Positions 33,124 through 43,206 are shown, numbered from the stretch's first letter. The stretch is DNA of 64,000 nucleotides from an uncultured Bacteroidales bacterium (GCA_902798615.1 CADBXL010000001.1:1-64000); one strand, 5' to 3'. The notes: generated by a model not told the origin, from the letters alone. A program made the numbers and translations.

Positions 33124-36100
33124 TTTACTAATGCCTTAAAGTCATTAAACTCCTGCTCCGAGCCTCCTTCTGCATCACCAATGGTGAGAGAGTTGGCAAG
33201 AACCTGTGCAGAGATGTGCTCACCGAATACCTTTACAGCCTCAGCAAGCTGCTCGTTCTGCTGGAGTACCACACGGATTCTGTCCGTTATCTCGAATCCC
33301 TGTTCCTTACGAAGAGCCTGTACTCGCTTGATGATAAGACGCGCAATACCCTCGTTCTTCAGTTCTGGTGTTACCTCGATGTCAAGGGCTACTGTAATCT
33401 TACCCTCCTGAGCTATTGTCCATCCTGGGATATCCTCAGAGATAATCTCTACATCAACAGCCTCAACGGTAACGTTCTGCCCCTCTGCTACAAGGTCGAT
33501 AGTTCCGTTAGCCTCGAGAGTTGCTATCTGCTCCTGACTCATAGCCATTACAGCAGCATTCACGCTCTTCATAAGCTTACCGAACTTCTTACCCATTGTG
33601 CGGAAGTTACACTTCACCTTCTTGACGAGCTGCATACCAGCACCATCCTCAATGAATTTCAGTTCCTTCACGTTTGTCTCAGCAAGGATAACGCTTGCCA
33701 TACGCTCGATACGAGACTTCATCTCTGAATCAGAAGCAGGAATTGAGATTGTCTGCAAAGCCTGAATTACAGGAATCTTCACCTTCTTACGAAGTGAGAG
33801 AACCATAGACGTAACCTGCATAGCAAGCTGCATTGCCTGTTCAAGTTCCTTGTCTATCTGATTTTCCTGAGCCTCTGGGAACTTTGCAAGGTGAACGCTC
33901 TCTGACTTGTCCTTACCTGTAACGGTGTTGAGGTCAAGGAAGAGCTGATCTGCATAGAATGGAGCAACAGGCGCAATTAAACGTGCGATTGTGTCGATAC
34001 AAGTATAGAGTGTCTGGTAAGCAGAAAGCTTGTCCTGTGTCATTCCACCACCCCAGAAACGCTTCTTGTTCAAACGGATATACCAGTTGGAGAGTTTGTC
34101 AATGACAAAGTTCTGAATCAAACGACCAGCTGGAGTAACGTCATAATCAGCAAGATACTTGTCAACATCCTTAACGAGAGAATTAAGTTCTGAAAGCAAC
34201 CAACGGTCGAAATCAGGACGATCTGCGAACGGAACATCAGCCTCCTCGTATGTGAAGCCGTCAACATTTGCATAGAGAGTGAAGAATGAGTAAGCCTGAT
34301 AAAGCTTTACGAAGAATGCACTTGTAACATCCTTTACACCCTCTGGGTCAAATGAGAGGTTATCCCAAGGTGATGAGTTTGTCACCATATACCAACGAAC
34401 TGCATCCGTGCCGTATGTGCCGATACAGTCGAATGGGTTGATCACGTTACCCAGACGCTTTGACATCTTGATGCCATTCTTGTCAAGTACAAGACCGTTA
34501 GAGATTACGTTCTTATATGCAACAGAATCAAATACCATTGTTGCTATTGCATGGAGAGTAAAGAACCAACCACGTGTCTGGTCAACACCCTCTGCGATGA
34601 AATCAGCAGGATATGCGTTACGAGCATCAATCACATCCTTATTCTCGAATGGATAGTGAATCTGTGCGTATGGCATAGCACCAGAATCAAACCATACATC
34701 AATAAGGTCAAGCTCACGGGTAAGCACACTACCGCTCTCGCCTACAAGTTTGATGTCGTCAACGTACGGACGGTGAATATCTATGCGGTCATAGTTCTCC
34801 TGACTCATATCACCAGGTACGAAGCCCTTATCCTTGAGTGGGTTGCTCTGCATAACACCAGCCTTAACAGCCTTCTCAATCTCATTATAGAGTTCCTCAA
34901 GTGAACCAATACAGATCTCTTCCTTGGTATCGCGGTTACGCCAGATAGGGAGTGGAGTACCCCAATAGCGTGAACGTGAGAGGTTCCAGTCATTCAGATT
35001 CTCAAGCCATTTACCAAAGCGACCTGTACCTGTTGATTCCGGATGCCAGTTGATAGTCTTGTTCAACTCTGCCATACGCTCCTTCTTTGCAGTAGAGCGG
35101 ATGAACCAAGAGTCAAGTGGATAATAAAGCACAGGCTTATCTGTACGCCAACAATGTGGATAGTTGTGCACGTGCTTCTCTATCTTGAACGCACTACCCT
35201 CTTCCTTCATTTCAAGGCAGAGGATTACGTTGAGATCCATATCCTTTGAAGCAGCCTTCTCGTCATACTTGCCACCTACATTATACTTAGGGTCGTATGC
35301 GTTCTTAACGAAAGCACCAGCATGTTTCCAGTACGACTCATTCACGCAAGCCTCAAGGAACTTAGAATCTATATCCTCCTTAACGAAGTATTTACCTGTG
35401 AAGTCAACCATTGGACGGGTATCACCAGCCTTGTCGATTACGAAGAGCGATGGAATACCTGCATCCTTAGCCACCTTGGCGTCATCAGCACCGAATGTAG
35501 GAGCGATATGAACGATACCTGTACCATCCTCGGTGGTTACATAGTCACCAGGGATTACGCGGAAAGCTTCTGCCTCCTTGACAACAATATTGTCGTTCTC
35601 AAGAGCACATGGCTTAACCCATGGCATGAGTTGCTGATAATGAGTTCCTACGAGGTCAGAGCCCTTACCCTTCCAGAGAATCTCTATTGGCAGCTCATTG
35701 CCCTCATCATCCTTTGTTGGCTGGAAGTAAGCAGAGAGACGGCTCTCAGCAAGTACATAAACAGCCTCCTCGTTTGTATAAGGGTTATTGCCCTTAACAG
35801 CAACATAGTCAATCTTAGGACCTACACAAAGAGCTGTGTTTGAAGGTAGAGTCCAAGGAGTTGTTGTCCATGCAAGAATGTATGTAGGAAGACCTGTCTT
35901 ATTGAACTCAACATTGTCAAGCACCTTGAACTGAGCAGTAACCGTTGTATCCTTCACATCACGATAGCAACCTGGCTGGTTGAGCTCGTGAGATGAAAGT
36001 CCGGTACCTGCTGCAGGTGAGTATGGCTGAATAGTATATCCCTTATAAAGCAGATCCTTGTTATAGAGCTGCTTTAGGAGATACCAAAGAGACTCGATAT

Positions 36101-36569
36101 ACTTATTGTCGTAAGTGATGTAAGGATGCTCAAGATCAACCCAGTAACCCATTTTGTTCGTGAGCTGTGTCCACTCGTCAGTGTACATCATCACATTCTT
36201 GCGACAAGCGTCGTTATAGTCATCAACGCTTATTTTCTTACCAATATCCTCCTTCGTGATTCCGAGGCTCTTCTCTACAGAAAGCTCGACAGGAAGTCCG
36301 TGAGTGTCCCATCCTGCCTTACGCTTTACCTGATAGCCCTTCATTGTCTTATAGCGAAGGAAAGTATCCTTTATAGTACGGCCCATCATGTGGTGTATGC
36401 CTGGGTGTCCGTTTGCAGAAGGAGGTCCCTCAAAGAACACGAACTGAGGACAACCCTCACGCTCGTCAATACTTTTGTGGAACAAATCCTTCTTCTCCCA
36501 CTCAGCAAGAACCTCATTGTTTGTCTCAACGAGATTCAATCCCTTACGTTCCGTAAATTTCTTATCCAT
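33108..36569 (-). CDS. ileS: isoleucyl-tRNA synthetase
   Basis: 1153 residues, the long form usual in Bacteroidota. It charges tRNA-Ile. Class I signatures: HIGH-type GHPGIHH in FFEGPPSANGHPGIHHMMGR near residue 55, and KMSKR in NGIKMSKRLGNVINPF near 670. The editing domain lies between (~190-400, with TTPWTLPSNTALCVG), and the anticodon-binding region and a C-terminal extension follow. It is the first gene of the ileS-dksA-lspA series. Length and motifs suggest the eukaryote-like type 2 class, known for low mupirocin sensitivity, but that is inference. Confidence 0.97.
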   Translation of the reverse strand: MDKKFTERKGLNLVETNNEVLAEWEKKDLFHKSIDEREGCPQFVFFEGPPSANGHPGIHHMMGRTIKDTFLRYKTMKGYQVKRKAGWDTHGLPVELSVEKSLGITKEDIGKKISVDDYNDACRKNVMMYTDEWTQLTNKMGYWVDLEHPYITYDNKYIESLWYLLKQLYNKDLLYKGYTIQPYSPAAGTGLSSHELNQPGCYRDVKDTTVTAQFKVLDNVEFNKTGLPTYILAWTTTPWTLPSNTALCVGPKIDYVAVKGNNPYTNEEAVYVLAESRLSAYFQPTKDDEGNELPIEILWKGKGSDLVGTHYQQLMPWVKPCALENDNIVVKEAEAFRVIPGDYVTTEDGTGIVHIAPTFGADDAKVAKDAGIPSLFVIDKAGDTRPMVDFTGKYFVKEDIDSKFLEACVNESYWKHAGAFVKNAYDPKYNVGGKYDEKAASKDMDLNVILCLEMKEEGSAFKIEKHVHNYPHCWRTDKPVLYYPLDSWFIRSTAKKERMAELNKTINWHPESTGTGRFGKWLENLNDWNLSRSRYWGTPLPIWRNRDTKEEICIGSLEELYNEIEKAVKAGVMQSNPLKDKGFVPGDMSQENYDRIDIHRPYVDDIKLVGESGSVLTRELDLIDVWFDSGAMPYAQIHYPFENKDVIDARNAYPADFIAEGVDQTRGWFFTLHAIATMVFDSVAYKNVISNGLVLDKNGIKMSKRLGNVINPFDCIGTYGTDAVRWYMVTNSSPWDNLSFDPEGVKDVTSAFFVKLYQAYSFFTLYANVDGFTYEEADVPFADRPDFDRWLLSELNSLVKDVDKYLADYDVTPAGRLIQNFVIDKLSNWYIRLNKKRFWGGGMTQDKLSAYQTLYTCIDTIARLIAPVAPFYADQLFLDLNTVTGKDKSESVHLAKFPEAQENQIDKELEQAMQLAMQVTSMVLSLRKKVKIPVIQALQTISIPASDSEMKSRIERMASVILAETNVKELKFIEDGAGMQLVKKVKCNFRTMGKKFGKLMKSVNAAVMAMSQEQIATLEANGTIDLVAEGQNVTVEAVDVEIISEDIPGWTIAQEGKITVALDIEVTPELKNEGIARLIIKRVQALRKEQGFEITDRIRVVLQQNEQLAEAVKVFGEHISAQVLANSLTIGDAEGGSEQEFNDFKALVKVTKD

Positions 36570-36879
36570 TGGTCTATATATGATTACTTTCTAAATTTAG
36601 GATGCAAAATTACATAAAATTATTGGCATTTCATATACTTTTTCACTCTTTAACGTTTTTCAAGAGCGATTTATGGGCAGTTCAGCAAAATCTGTTCACT
36701 ATATGTCTGCCTTCCATGCCTTTTGCTGCAAAGGTACAAAAAAAATACAAGAAGAAAGAATATTATAAACAAAAAAATGAAACGGCATATCTCCTTTTCT
36801 CTCCAAAAGGGAGGAAGCCAAGAAGCGATTAGCCGTTTCATTATTCATTTGCCTCCGCAGAGACCTTCATATTTTCAAC
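36570..36879. other. intergenic region upstream of ileS
   Basis: Contains two minus-strand -7-like boxes, TAATTTTG (36605-36612) and TACCTTTG (36729-36736), neither with a good -33 partner, and the terminator of the HU/LysM gene. One of them probably starts the ileS transcript. Confidence 0.6.
36769..36838 (-). terminator. terminator of the HU/LysM gene
   Basis: GAAACGGC..(long loop with inner CTCC..GGAG pairing)..GCCGTTTC, followed on the minus strand by ATTTTTTTG. Confidence 0.65.
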
Positions 36880-38238
36880 TTATTTCTTTGCCTTCTGAGC
36901 CTTTTTCTTCAGCGCAAGTTTTGGTATCTTGATGGTCTGCCCTTCCTTGAGTTCGGTGATACCGCCATTGAGCACTTCCACATAACACTCCATACCAGGA
37001 CCGAGATAAGTCTTGGAAATAGACTTGATGGTCTGACCACTTCTGACAGTCACGGTATTGGCTACACCGACAATACGATACGCACCTGTCCTTACACGCG
37101 GATCATTATCATATTTTGATACGGTCTCTGTCTGCACCGCAGGCTTTTCCTCTTTCTTCGGTTCTGCCACAGGTTTCTTTTCCTCTGCCGGCTCTACTTT
37201 CTTCTCTACTGCCGCCTCTTTCACCTCAGTCTCAACAGGAGTTTCTGATGCCACAGGCTTTTGTTTTGCCGCATCCTGTTGCTCAGCAGCAGGAATTGGT
37301 GCAGGAGTCTCCACAGCAGCCTTTTCCTCACGCTCTATACCCAGAAGATTGTTTGAACGTGCATAATATCCGAACATGAAGAATAATGCAGCAACAACCA
37401 CATTCGCGATTATTGCATATATCAGGAACATATTTCTTCTGTCACTATCCTCCTCATCATAAAATGCCGAGATATAGTCTTCCTGCACCTCTTCAGGTTC
37501 CTGCTCTTCTTGTTTCTGCTTTTGCTCAGACTCCTTTGATGGAGTTTCCGGGGCTTCTGGAATTTCTGGAGTCTCTGGATTTTCTGGGATTTCTTCCTGA
37601 GCATCTGGAGTATTTGGCTCCTCCGGCTCTTCTAGTTGTGGTTCTTCAGCAACTGGCTTCTCAACCTCTGGCACAGATACGTTTTCAGATTCTGGCTCGG
37701 ATATCATTTCCGGTTCAACCTCAACTTTCACTTCCGGCTCTGACACAGGCACATCAACGGGTTCAGGCTCTGACACAGGTACGACGACAGGCTCTGGCTC
37801 TTGTGCTACCTGCATAGCAACGACCTTTGCTTCCGGCTGAACATCAACAGGAATGTCTGCCACATCCTCACCAACAGCATCTGCATCCTCAGTATCCATC
37901 TCTGGCATATCCTCGAAGTCAACGCCATCAGCAAGAACAACAGTATCAAACTGGGCAAATGGCTTGTTCACCAAGTCACGAAGAACAGCATCGGGAGTAA
38001 ACGACACCTTGTCATGACCTGAGATAACCACGCGCTCACCTGTATTCACATTTATACTCTCACGATCACGAACAGCCGTGAGTTTGAATGTTCCGAAGCC
38101 CTTGACCTTTACAATGCGATCATTCTTAAGTCCTTCATGAATAGTCTCAATAATAGCATTCATGAACATCTCCGCACTTTGCGAATCCAACTGATGCTTC
38201 TGCACCAGCATCTCTGCTAAATCTTTAATTGTAAGCAT
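36880..38238 (-). CDS. membrane-anchored HU-like DNA-binding protein with LysM-type C-terminus
   Basis: 452 residues with an unusual plan. Residues 1-95 are an HU/IHF fold (LTIKDLAEMLVQKHQL, VKVKGFGTFKLTAVRDRESINVNTGERVVI). About 100-265 is a Pro/Glu/Val-rich acidic linker. A single transmembrane helix lies at ~269-292 (NMFLIYAIIANVVVAALFFMFG). About 300-385 is Lys/Ala/Glu-rich, and ~390-445 resembles LysM (VRSGQTIKSISKTYLGPGMECYVEVLNGG..LKEGQTIKIP). If HU is cytoplasmic and the LysM part periplasmic, the protein could tie DNA to the cell envelope. It follows an ordinary HU gene by 1 bp. Confidence 0.88.
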   Translation of the reverse strand: MLTIKDLAEMLVQKHQLDSQSAEMFMNAIIETIHEGLKNDRIVKVKGFGTFKLTAVRDRESINVNTGERVVISGHDKVSFTPDAVLRDLVNKPFAQFDTVVLADGVDFEDMPEMDTEDADAVGEDVADIPVDVQPEAKVVAMQVAQEPEPVVVPVSEPEPVDVPVSEPEVKVEVEPEMISEPESENVSVPEVEKPVAEEPQLEEPEEPNTPDAQEEIPENPETPEIPEAPETPSKESEQKQKQEEQEPEEVQEDYISAFYDEEDSDRRNMFLIYAIIANVVVAALFFMFGYYARSNNLLGIEREEKAAVETPAPIPAAEQQDAAKQKPVASETPVETEVKEAAVEKKVEPAEEKKPVAEPKKEEKPAVQTETVSKYDNDPRVRTGAYRIVGVANTVTVRSGQTIKSISKTYLGPGMECYVEVLNGGITELKEGQTIKIPKLALKKKAQKAKK

Positions 38239-38239
38239 A

Positions 38240-38512
38240 TTACTTCAGCATTTCTTTTAATGAGCCATAAGGTTTAAAATTCACTACAAGCTTCGGTGGA
38301 ACGAGCATTTTCTGTCCTGTTGAAGGATTCTTTATGATACGCTCCATACGCTTGCGAACCTCAAAGGTCCCAAGCCCTGCTACATTCGCTGTCTCTCCCT
38401 CGACGAGTTCATCAGCAATAGAACTGAACGCTGTGCGCACAATTCTCTGAACATCATCAACCTTGTAGCCTGTCTGTTTGGCTATCTGTGAGATAAATTC
38501 CTTATTCGTCAT
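38240..38512 (-). CDS. HU-family DNA-binding protein
   Basis: 90 residues, the standard HU size. Motifs: TNKEFISQIAKQTGYKVDDVQRIV, GLGTFEVRKRMER, and the beta-arm KNPSTGQKMLVPPKLVVNFKPYGSLKEML. It binds and bends DNA in the nucleoid. Two bases separate its stop from the start of the membrane-anchored HU paralogue, which suggests a pair derived by duplication. Confidence 0.94.
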   Translation of the reverse strand: MTNKEFISQIAKQTGYKVDDVQRIVRTAFSSIADELVEGETANVAGLGTFEVRKRMERIIKNPSTGQKMLVPPKLVVNFKPYGSLKEMLK

Positions 38513-38549
38513 AACTTACAAATTATATGAGATTTAGGTTCAGGTGCCT

Positions 38550-39854
38550 CTACACAACTTCTCCGTAAAGGTCAAATTCCTCTGCACCAGTTATTTTCAC
38601 ATTATAGAAACAACCCTTGCGCAAGCGACGCTTGGCAACTGGTATAAGAACTTCGGGATCCACCTCTGGCGAACAGAACTCAGTACGCCCTACATAGTAG
38701 TCACCCTCTCTTCTGTCAACGATTACCTTCATCGTCTTTCCAATCTTCTCCGCCTCAATCTCAGCAGAGATACTTTGTTGCAGACGCATGAGTTTGCTAA
38801 GCCTTGCATCCTTGACTTCCTTCGGGACATCATCTTCGTAATGCTCGGCACTATAAGTTCCTTCTTCTTCCGAATAGGCAAAAGCCCCCATTCGCTCGAA
38901 GCGTGCCCAACGTGTAAACTCCATTAGTTCCTGGAAGTCTTCATCGGTCTCCCCAGGGAAACCAACCATGAGCGTCGTACGGAGATGTATACCTGGCATA
39001 GCCTCTCGCAGTCTTTTTATCAGATTCATCGTCTCTTCCTTGGTCGTATTACGACGCATACGGTCGAGCATTCTGTCTGATATGTGCTGAAGGGCGATGT
39101 CAAGATACTTACACACATTATCATTACGACGCATTACGTCAAGCAGTTCCATAGGGAACTGATTAGGATAGGCATAATGAAGTCTTATCCACTTCACGCC
39201 TTTGATTTGCGCCATTTCATCGATAAGCTCCGCTATCTGACGCTTGCCATACAGGTCAATTCCGTAGTATGTAAGTTCCTGAGCAATAATCTGAAACTCC
39301 TTCACTCCCTCGGCAACAAGAGCGCGAACTTCGTCGAGTATCTCCTCCTTCGGACGTGACACATGTCTGCCTGTAATAATAGGTATAGCACAATATGCGC
39401 AATGACGGTCACAGCCCTCACTTATCTTTATATATGAATAGTGCGAAGGCGTGGTATTCTGCTTTACAGAAGCTTTGTCATCAGACTTCTGTGTCGGTGC
39501 AGGAAGGTCTTCAAGCAGTTGCTTATAGTTGAACTTGCCGTAATACTTATCTACTTGCGGAATCTCAGCCTCAAGTTCTTTCTGATATCTCTGCGACAGA
39601 CATCCCATGACGTATAATCCGCCAATCACCCCCTCCTCTCGAGCCTGTGCAAATTCAAGTATAGTGTCTATGCTCTCCTGCTTGGCATCCTCGATGAAAC
39701 CGCAGGTATTTATCACTACATACTCTCCCTCTACACGCTCCGCATCATGTTTACAAACAAATCCCTTACGCTGAAACAAACGCATAAGAGATTCGCTGTC
39801 CACAAGATTCTTGGAACATCCTAAGGTTATTATGTCTATCTGATTTTTCTTCAT
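38550..39854 (-). CDS. rimO: ribosomal protein S12 methylthiotransferase RimO
   Basis: 434 residues. Radical-SAM enzyme that methylthiolates Asp of ribosomal protein S12. N-terminal UPF0004 domain with three cluster Cys (TLGCSKNLVDSE, NTCGFI, VMGCLSQRY), the radical-SAM CxxxCxxC in SEGCDRHCAYCAIP near residue 150, and the C-terminal TRAM domain (GKTMKVIVDRREGDYYVGRTEF). Start overlaps the ftsY stop by 4 bp, so the two are translationally coupled. Confidence 0.96.
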   Translation of the reverse strand: MKKNQIDIITLGCSKNLVDSESLMRLFQRKGFVCKHDAERVEGEYVVINTCGFIEDAKQESIDTILEFAQAREEGVIGGLYVMGCLSQRYQKELEAEIPQVDKYYGKFNYKQLLEDLPAPTQKSDDKASVKQNTTPSHYSYIKISEGCDRHCAYCAIPIITGRHVSRPKEEILDEVRALVAEGVKEFQIIAQELTYYGIDLYGKRQIAELIDEMAQIKGVKWIRLHYAYPNQFPMELLDVMRRNDNVCKYLDIALQHISDRMLDRMRRNTTKEETMNLIKRLREAMPGIHLRTTLMVGFPGETDEDFQELMEFTRWARFERMGAFAYSEEEGTYSAEHYEDDVPKEVKDARLSKLMRLQQSISAEIEAEKIGKTMKVIVDRREGDYYVGRTEFCSPEVDPEVLIPVAKRRLRKGCFYNVKITGAEEFDLYGEVV

Positions 39855-40804
39855 TCTCCGAAAAGCGAGTCAACAAACTGCTTCTTGTTAAACAATTGAA
39901 GGTCGGTCATCTTCTCACCGAGACCGATATACTTCACCGGCACTTTCAACTGGTCACTTATGCCTATCACCACTCCGCCCTTAGCGGTTCCATCAAGTTT
40001 GGTTATCGCCATACTTGATATCTGGGTTACGGCTGCAAACTGCTTTGCCTGCTCAAAGGCATTCTGACCGGTGGAACCGTCAAGAACGAGCATCACCTCG
40101 TCAGGTGCATCCGGCATCACCTTCTTCATCACGTCCTTGATCTTCTTCAGCTCATTCATCAGACCTACCTTGTTATGCAGACGACCGGCAGTATCGATAA
40201 TAACCACATCAGCACCGTTTGCCTTGGCTGAAGATATTGTATCGAAAGCTACGGATGCAGGGTCAGAGCCCATCTGCTGCTTGATTACGGTAACGCCTAC
40301 ACGCTCTCCCCAGATGCAAATCTGCTCAACAGCAGCAGCACGGAACGTGTCAGCAGCACCGAGGAACACCTTCTTGCCAGCCTGCTTGAACTGCCATGCC
40401 AATTTGCCTATGGTTGTAGTCTTACCCACGCCATTAACGCCTACGACGAGAATGACATAAGGCTTATGGTCTGACGGGAAATCCCAGTCTTCAAGGTCGT
40501 TTGTATGGTTTTCGGCAAGAAGAGCGGCTATCTCTTCACGAAGAATGCCGTTAAGTTCCTTCGTTGAAACGTATTTGTCACGTGCCACACGTTTCTCAAT
40601 ACGCTCAATAATCTTGAGGGTAGTATCCACACCAACATCACTTGTAATGAGTACTTCCTCAAGTTCGTCAAGCACGTCATCATCAACCTTACTCTTACCG
40701 GCAACGGCACGAGCGAGCTTATCAAACATGCCCATCTTGGTCTTCTCAAGACCTTTGTCAAGCGTCTCCTTCTTCTCTTTACTAAAAAAGCCGAAAAATC
40801 CCAT
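39851..40804 (-). CDS. ftsY: signal recognition particle receptor FtsY
   Basis: 317 residues from ATG 40802-40804; an upstream extension would lie in noncoding AT-rich DNA. SRP GTPase at the inner membrane that docks ribosome-nascent-chain complexes. N-terminal short amphipathic part (MGFFGFFSKEKKETLDKG), helical N-domain, then G1 VGVNGVGKTTTIGKLA, DTFRAAAVEQ, G3 IIDTAGRLHN and G4 AITKLDGTAKGG, with GEKMTDLQLF at the end. The acidic A-domain of E. coli FtsY is absent, as in many Bacteroidota. Confidence 0.97.
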   Translation of the reverse strand: MGFFGFFSKEKKETLDKGLEKTKMGMFDKLARAVAGKSKVDDDVLDELEEVLITSDVGVDTTLKIIERIEKRVARDKYVSTKELNGILREEIAALLAENHTNDLEDWDFPSDHKPYVILVVGVNGVGKTTTIGKLAWQFKQAGKKVFLGAADTFRAAAVEQICIWGERVGVTVIKQQMGSDPASVAFDTISSAKANGADVVIIDTAGRLHNKVGLMNELKKIKDVMKKVMPDAPDEVMLVLDGSTGQNAFEQAKQFAAVTQISSMAITKLDGTAKGGVVIGISDQLKVPVKYIGLGEKMTDLQLFNKKQFVDSLFGE

Positions 40805-40982
40805 AAATACGTTTTTTATATATAAAATAAACTTGCTTGCAAAATTAAGAAAAAAAAATGACATTTTACTGATATTGAGACAAAAAATGCATAAAAAAAG
40901 GTGATTTATCTCACAAAAGACCAGAAGAATAGTTTTTTCGAGCGATTTCACGAACAAAAATATAAAAAACTGCACATAAGAT

Positions 40983-41013
40983 TTTGAAATGTGCAGAAAA
41001 GTCCGTACCTTTG
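40983..41013 (+). promoter_or_regulatory. promoter of the acyl-CoA ligase gene
   Basis: TTTG (40983-40986), 19 nt, TACCTTTG (41006-41013), ~45 nt before the ATG at 41062. Confidence 0.85.
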
Positions 41014-41061
41014 CACACCGAAAGGAAATTTGAGCAATTTCTATTGCGAAACACATTGAAT

Positions 41062-42717
41062 ATGGAAAATAGTTTTAACGCATGCATAGAGGATAGCATT
41101 AAGAAGTATTGGAACTTCGATGCACTTACTGACTACAAGGGAGTTACACTCCAATATCAGGATGTTGCCCGTAAAATAGAGAAACTACACATCCTGTTCG
41201 AGGAAAGTGGAATACAAAAAGGCGACAAGATTGCCCTTTGCGGACGCAATATGAGCAACTGGGCAGTAGCATTCCTCGCTACCCTCACTTACGGAGCTGT
41301 CGCAGTTCCTATCCTACACGAGTTTACAGCAGATCAGATTCATAACATCGTAAACCACTCTGAGGCCAAGCTCCTCTTTGTGGGCGATGTTGTCTCTACA
41401 CAGATTGACCCGGATAAGATGCCTGACCTTCACGGAATCGTCAACATACCCGACTATTCCCTTATGGTCTCTCGTACCGACAAGCTCACATACGCAAGAG
41501 AGAACCTTAACCTGCTGTTCGGCCAGAAGTTCCCTAAGTTCTTCCGTAAGGAAATGGTGAACTACTACAAGGAGCAGAATCCCGATGAATTGGCTCTTAT
41601 CAACTACACATCTGGCACAACAGGCTTCTCAAAGGGTGTAATGATTCCTTACCGCGCCATGTGGAGCAACCTCATCTTTGCAAACGAGGCTCTCGACAAG
41701 TGTCTGCATCCTGGCGACAACACCATCAGCATCCTGCCAATGGCTCACATGTACGGCATGGCATTTGAGTTCATCAAGGAGTTTGCATCTGGTTGTCACA
41801 TTTTCTTCCTCACACGCATTCCTTCTCCAGCCGTTGTCGCTCAGGCATTTGCCGAAATCAAGCCTGTCGTCATCATCGCTGTGCCTCTGGTCATCGAGAA
41901 GATAATCAGGAAGAAAGTGCTGCCAAAGCTTGACACACCAGCCATGAAGATTCTCCTCAAGACTCCGTTGGTTTCGCAAAAGGTTCGTGAAAAGATTCGT
42001 GCTGAGGTCGAGAAGGCATTCGGCGGTCGTTTCTACGAAATCATCATCGGTGGTGCGGCCTTCAATCAGGAAATTGAGCAATTCCTCCATTTCATCGGAT
42101 TACCATTCACTGTCGGCTATGGTGCAACTGAGTGTGCTCCTATCATTTCCTACAACGACTGGCACGATCATGTGCCTGGCTCTTGCGGAAAGGCCGTTAT
42201 GAATATGGAGGTTAAGATTAACTCTGCCGACCCACACAAGATTCCAGGTGAAATACTGACAAGAGGCATGAACGTGATGCTCGGCTATTTCAAGAACGAA
42301 GAGGCTACCAAGCAGGCTCTCGATGATGAAGGCTGGTATCATACTGGTGACCTTGGTGTTATCGACTCAAGAGGCAATATATTCATTAAAGGACGTTCAA
42401 AGAACATGCTTCTCGGAGCAAGCGGTCAGAACATCTTCCCTGAGGAAATCGAGGACGCTCTCAACTCGTTACCCTTAGTTACCGAGAGCCTCGTCGTACA
42501 GCGTGACGATAAGCTCGTAGGACTCGTATATCCCGACTTCGATGAAGCAAAGACTCAGAACCTCTCAATGGAGCAGATAAAGAAGACTATGGAGCAGAAC
42601 CGCCAGACGCTTAATGAGACACAACCGGCGTACTGCAAACTTGCTGCAATCGAGATTCAGGAAGAGGAATTTGAGAAGACTCCGAAGAAGAGTATCAAGC
42701 GATATCTTTATAAATAA
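41062..42717 (+). CDS. AMP-forming long-chain fatty acid-CoA ligase-like protein
   Basis: 551 residues from ATG 41062, the first start after the promoter. ANL superfamily enzyme: adenylation motif INYTSGTTGFSKGVMIPYRAM near residue 180, GYGATECAP near 350, GWYHTGDLGVIDSRGNIFIKGRSKNMLL near 425-450 and the hinge/catalytic Lys in KTPKKSIKRYLYK at the C-terminus. It activates fatty acids as acyl-AMP and then acyl-CoA; the exact acyl substrate is not readable. Monocistronic, divergent from ftsY. Confidence 0.92.
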   Translation: MENSFNACIEDSIKKYWNFDALTDYKGVTLQYQDVARKIEKLHILFEESGIQKGDKIALCGRNMSNWAVAFLATLTYGAVAVPILHEFTADQIHNIVNHSEAKLLFVGDVVSTQIDPDKMPDLHGIVNIPDYSLMVSRTDKLTYARENLNLLFGQKFPKFFRKEMVNYYKEQNPDELALINYTSGTTGFSKGVMIPYRAMWSNLIFANEALDKCLHPGDNTISILPMAHMYGMAFEFIKEFASGCHIFFLTRIPSPAVVAQAFAEIKPVVIIAVPLVIEKIIRKKVLPKLDTPAMKILLKTPLVSQKVREKIRAEVEKAFGGRFYEIIIGGAAFNQEIEQFLHFIGLPFTVGYGATECAPIISYNDWHDHVPGSCGKAVMNMEVKINSADPHKIPGEILTRGMNVMLGYFKNEEATKQALDDEGWYHTGDLGVIDSRGNIFIKGRSKNMLLGASGQNIFPEEIEDALNSLPLVTESLVVQRDDKLVGLVYPDFDEAKTQNLSMEQIKKTMEQNRQTLNETQPAYCKLAAIEIQEEEFEKTPKKSIKRYLYK

Positions 42718-42901
42718 AGGGTAAAGTAGAAAGCTGAAAGAGTAAAGTAGATAGTGTAACTAACGTGAATTTTAGGGAAACGGATTTATCTGATTTATCT
42801 GATAGCTGGCGCAGTAAGATTTTCGCGATTTACTTCAGATAAATCAGATAAATCCGCTTCCTTTTTTCCATCAAACTCACGCTATTTACCGAATTATTAG
42901 T

Positions 42902-43100
42902 TAACGTGAGTTCGACGAATTGTCAATATGGCAGCAAGCTGCAAAATCCACTGCGTGGTGCTACACGAATTTATCATTAATTGCCACGAATTTTTCATGA
43001 ATTTATAATGAATGAAGAAAAAATTTATGATTAATTCATGATAATTCACGGTTAATTCATGTAGCCAAGCGCAGCGTTTAATTTCGTCGAATTCACGTTA
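42902..43100. repeat. 199-bp AT-rich element with 17-bp inverted termini
   Basis: Left end TAACGTGAGTTCGACGA and right end TCGTCGAATTCACGTTA are reverse complements at 16 of 17 positions. The interior is AT-rich with repeated ATTAATTCATG words. No coding capacity. MITE-like in form. Confidence 0.65.
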
Positions 43101-43206
43101 GTTATTTTCCCCAATGGTGTCGCGTTTCGCGACATCATGGATATTTTCACTTGCGAGAACTGTGACCTGACCAGACAATTTGTCGGGGCAGCTGAATTAA
43201 ACGTAA

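Noticed and set aside
36570..36730. T-box or other tRNA-sensing leader before ileS
   Set aside because: No T-box sequence or specifier-like structure; such elements are not expected in this phylum.
37386..37817. 143-aa plus-strand frame rich in Pro/Leu/Gln
   Set aside because: Mirror of the acidic Pro/Glu linker of the HU/LysM protein on the other strand.
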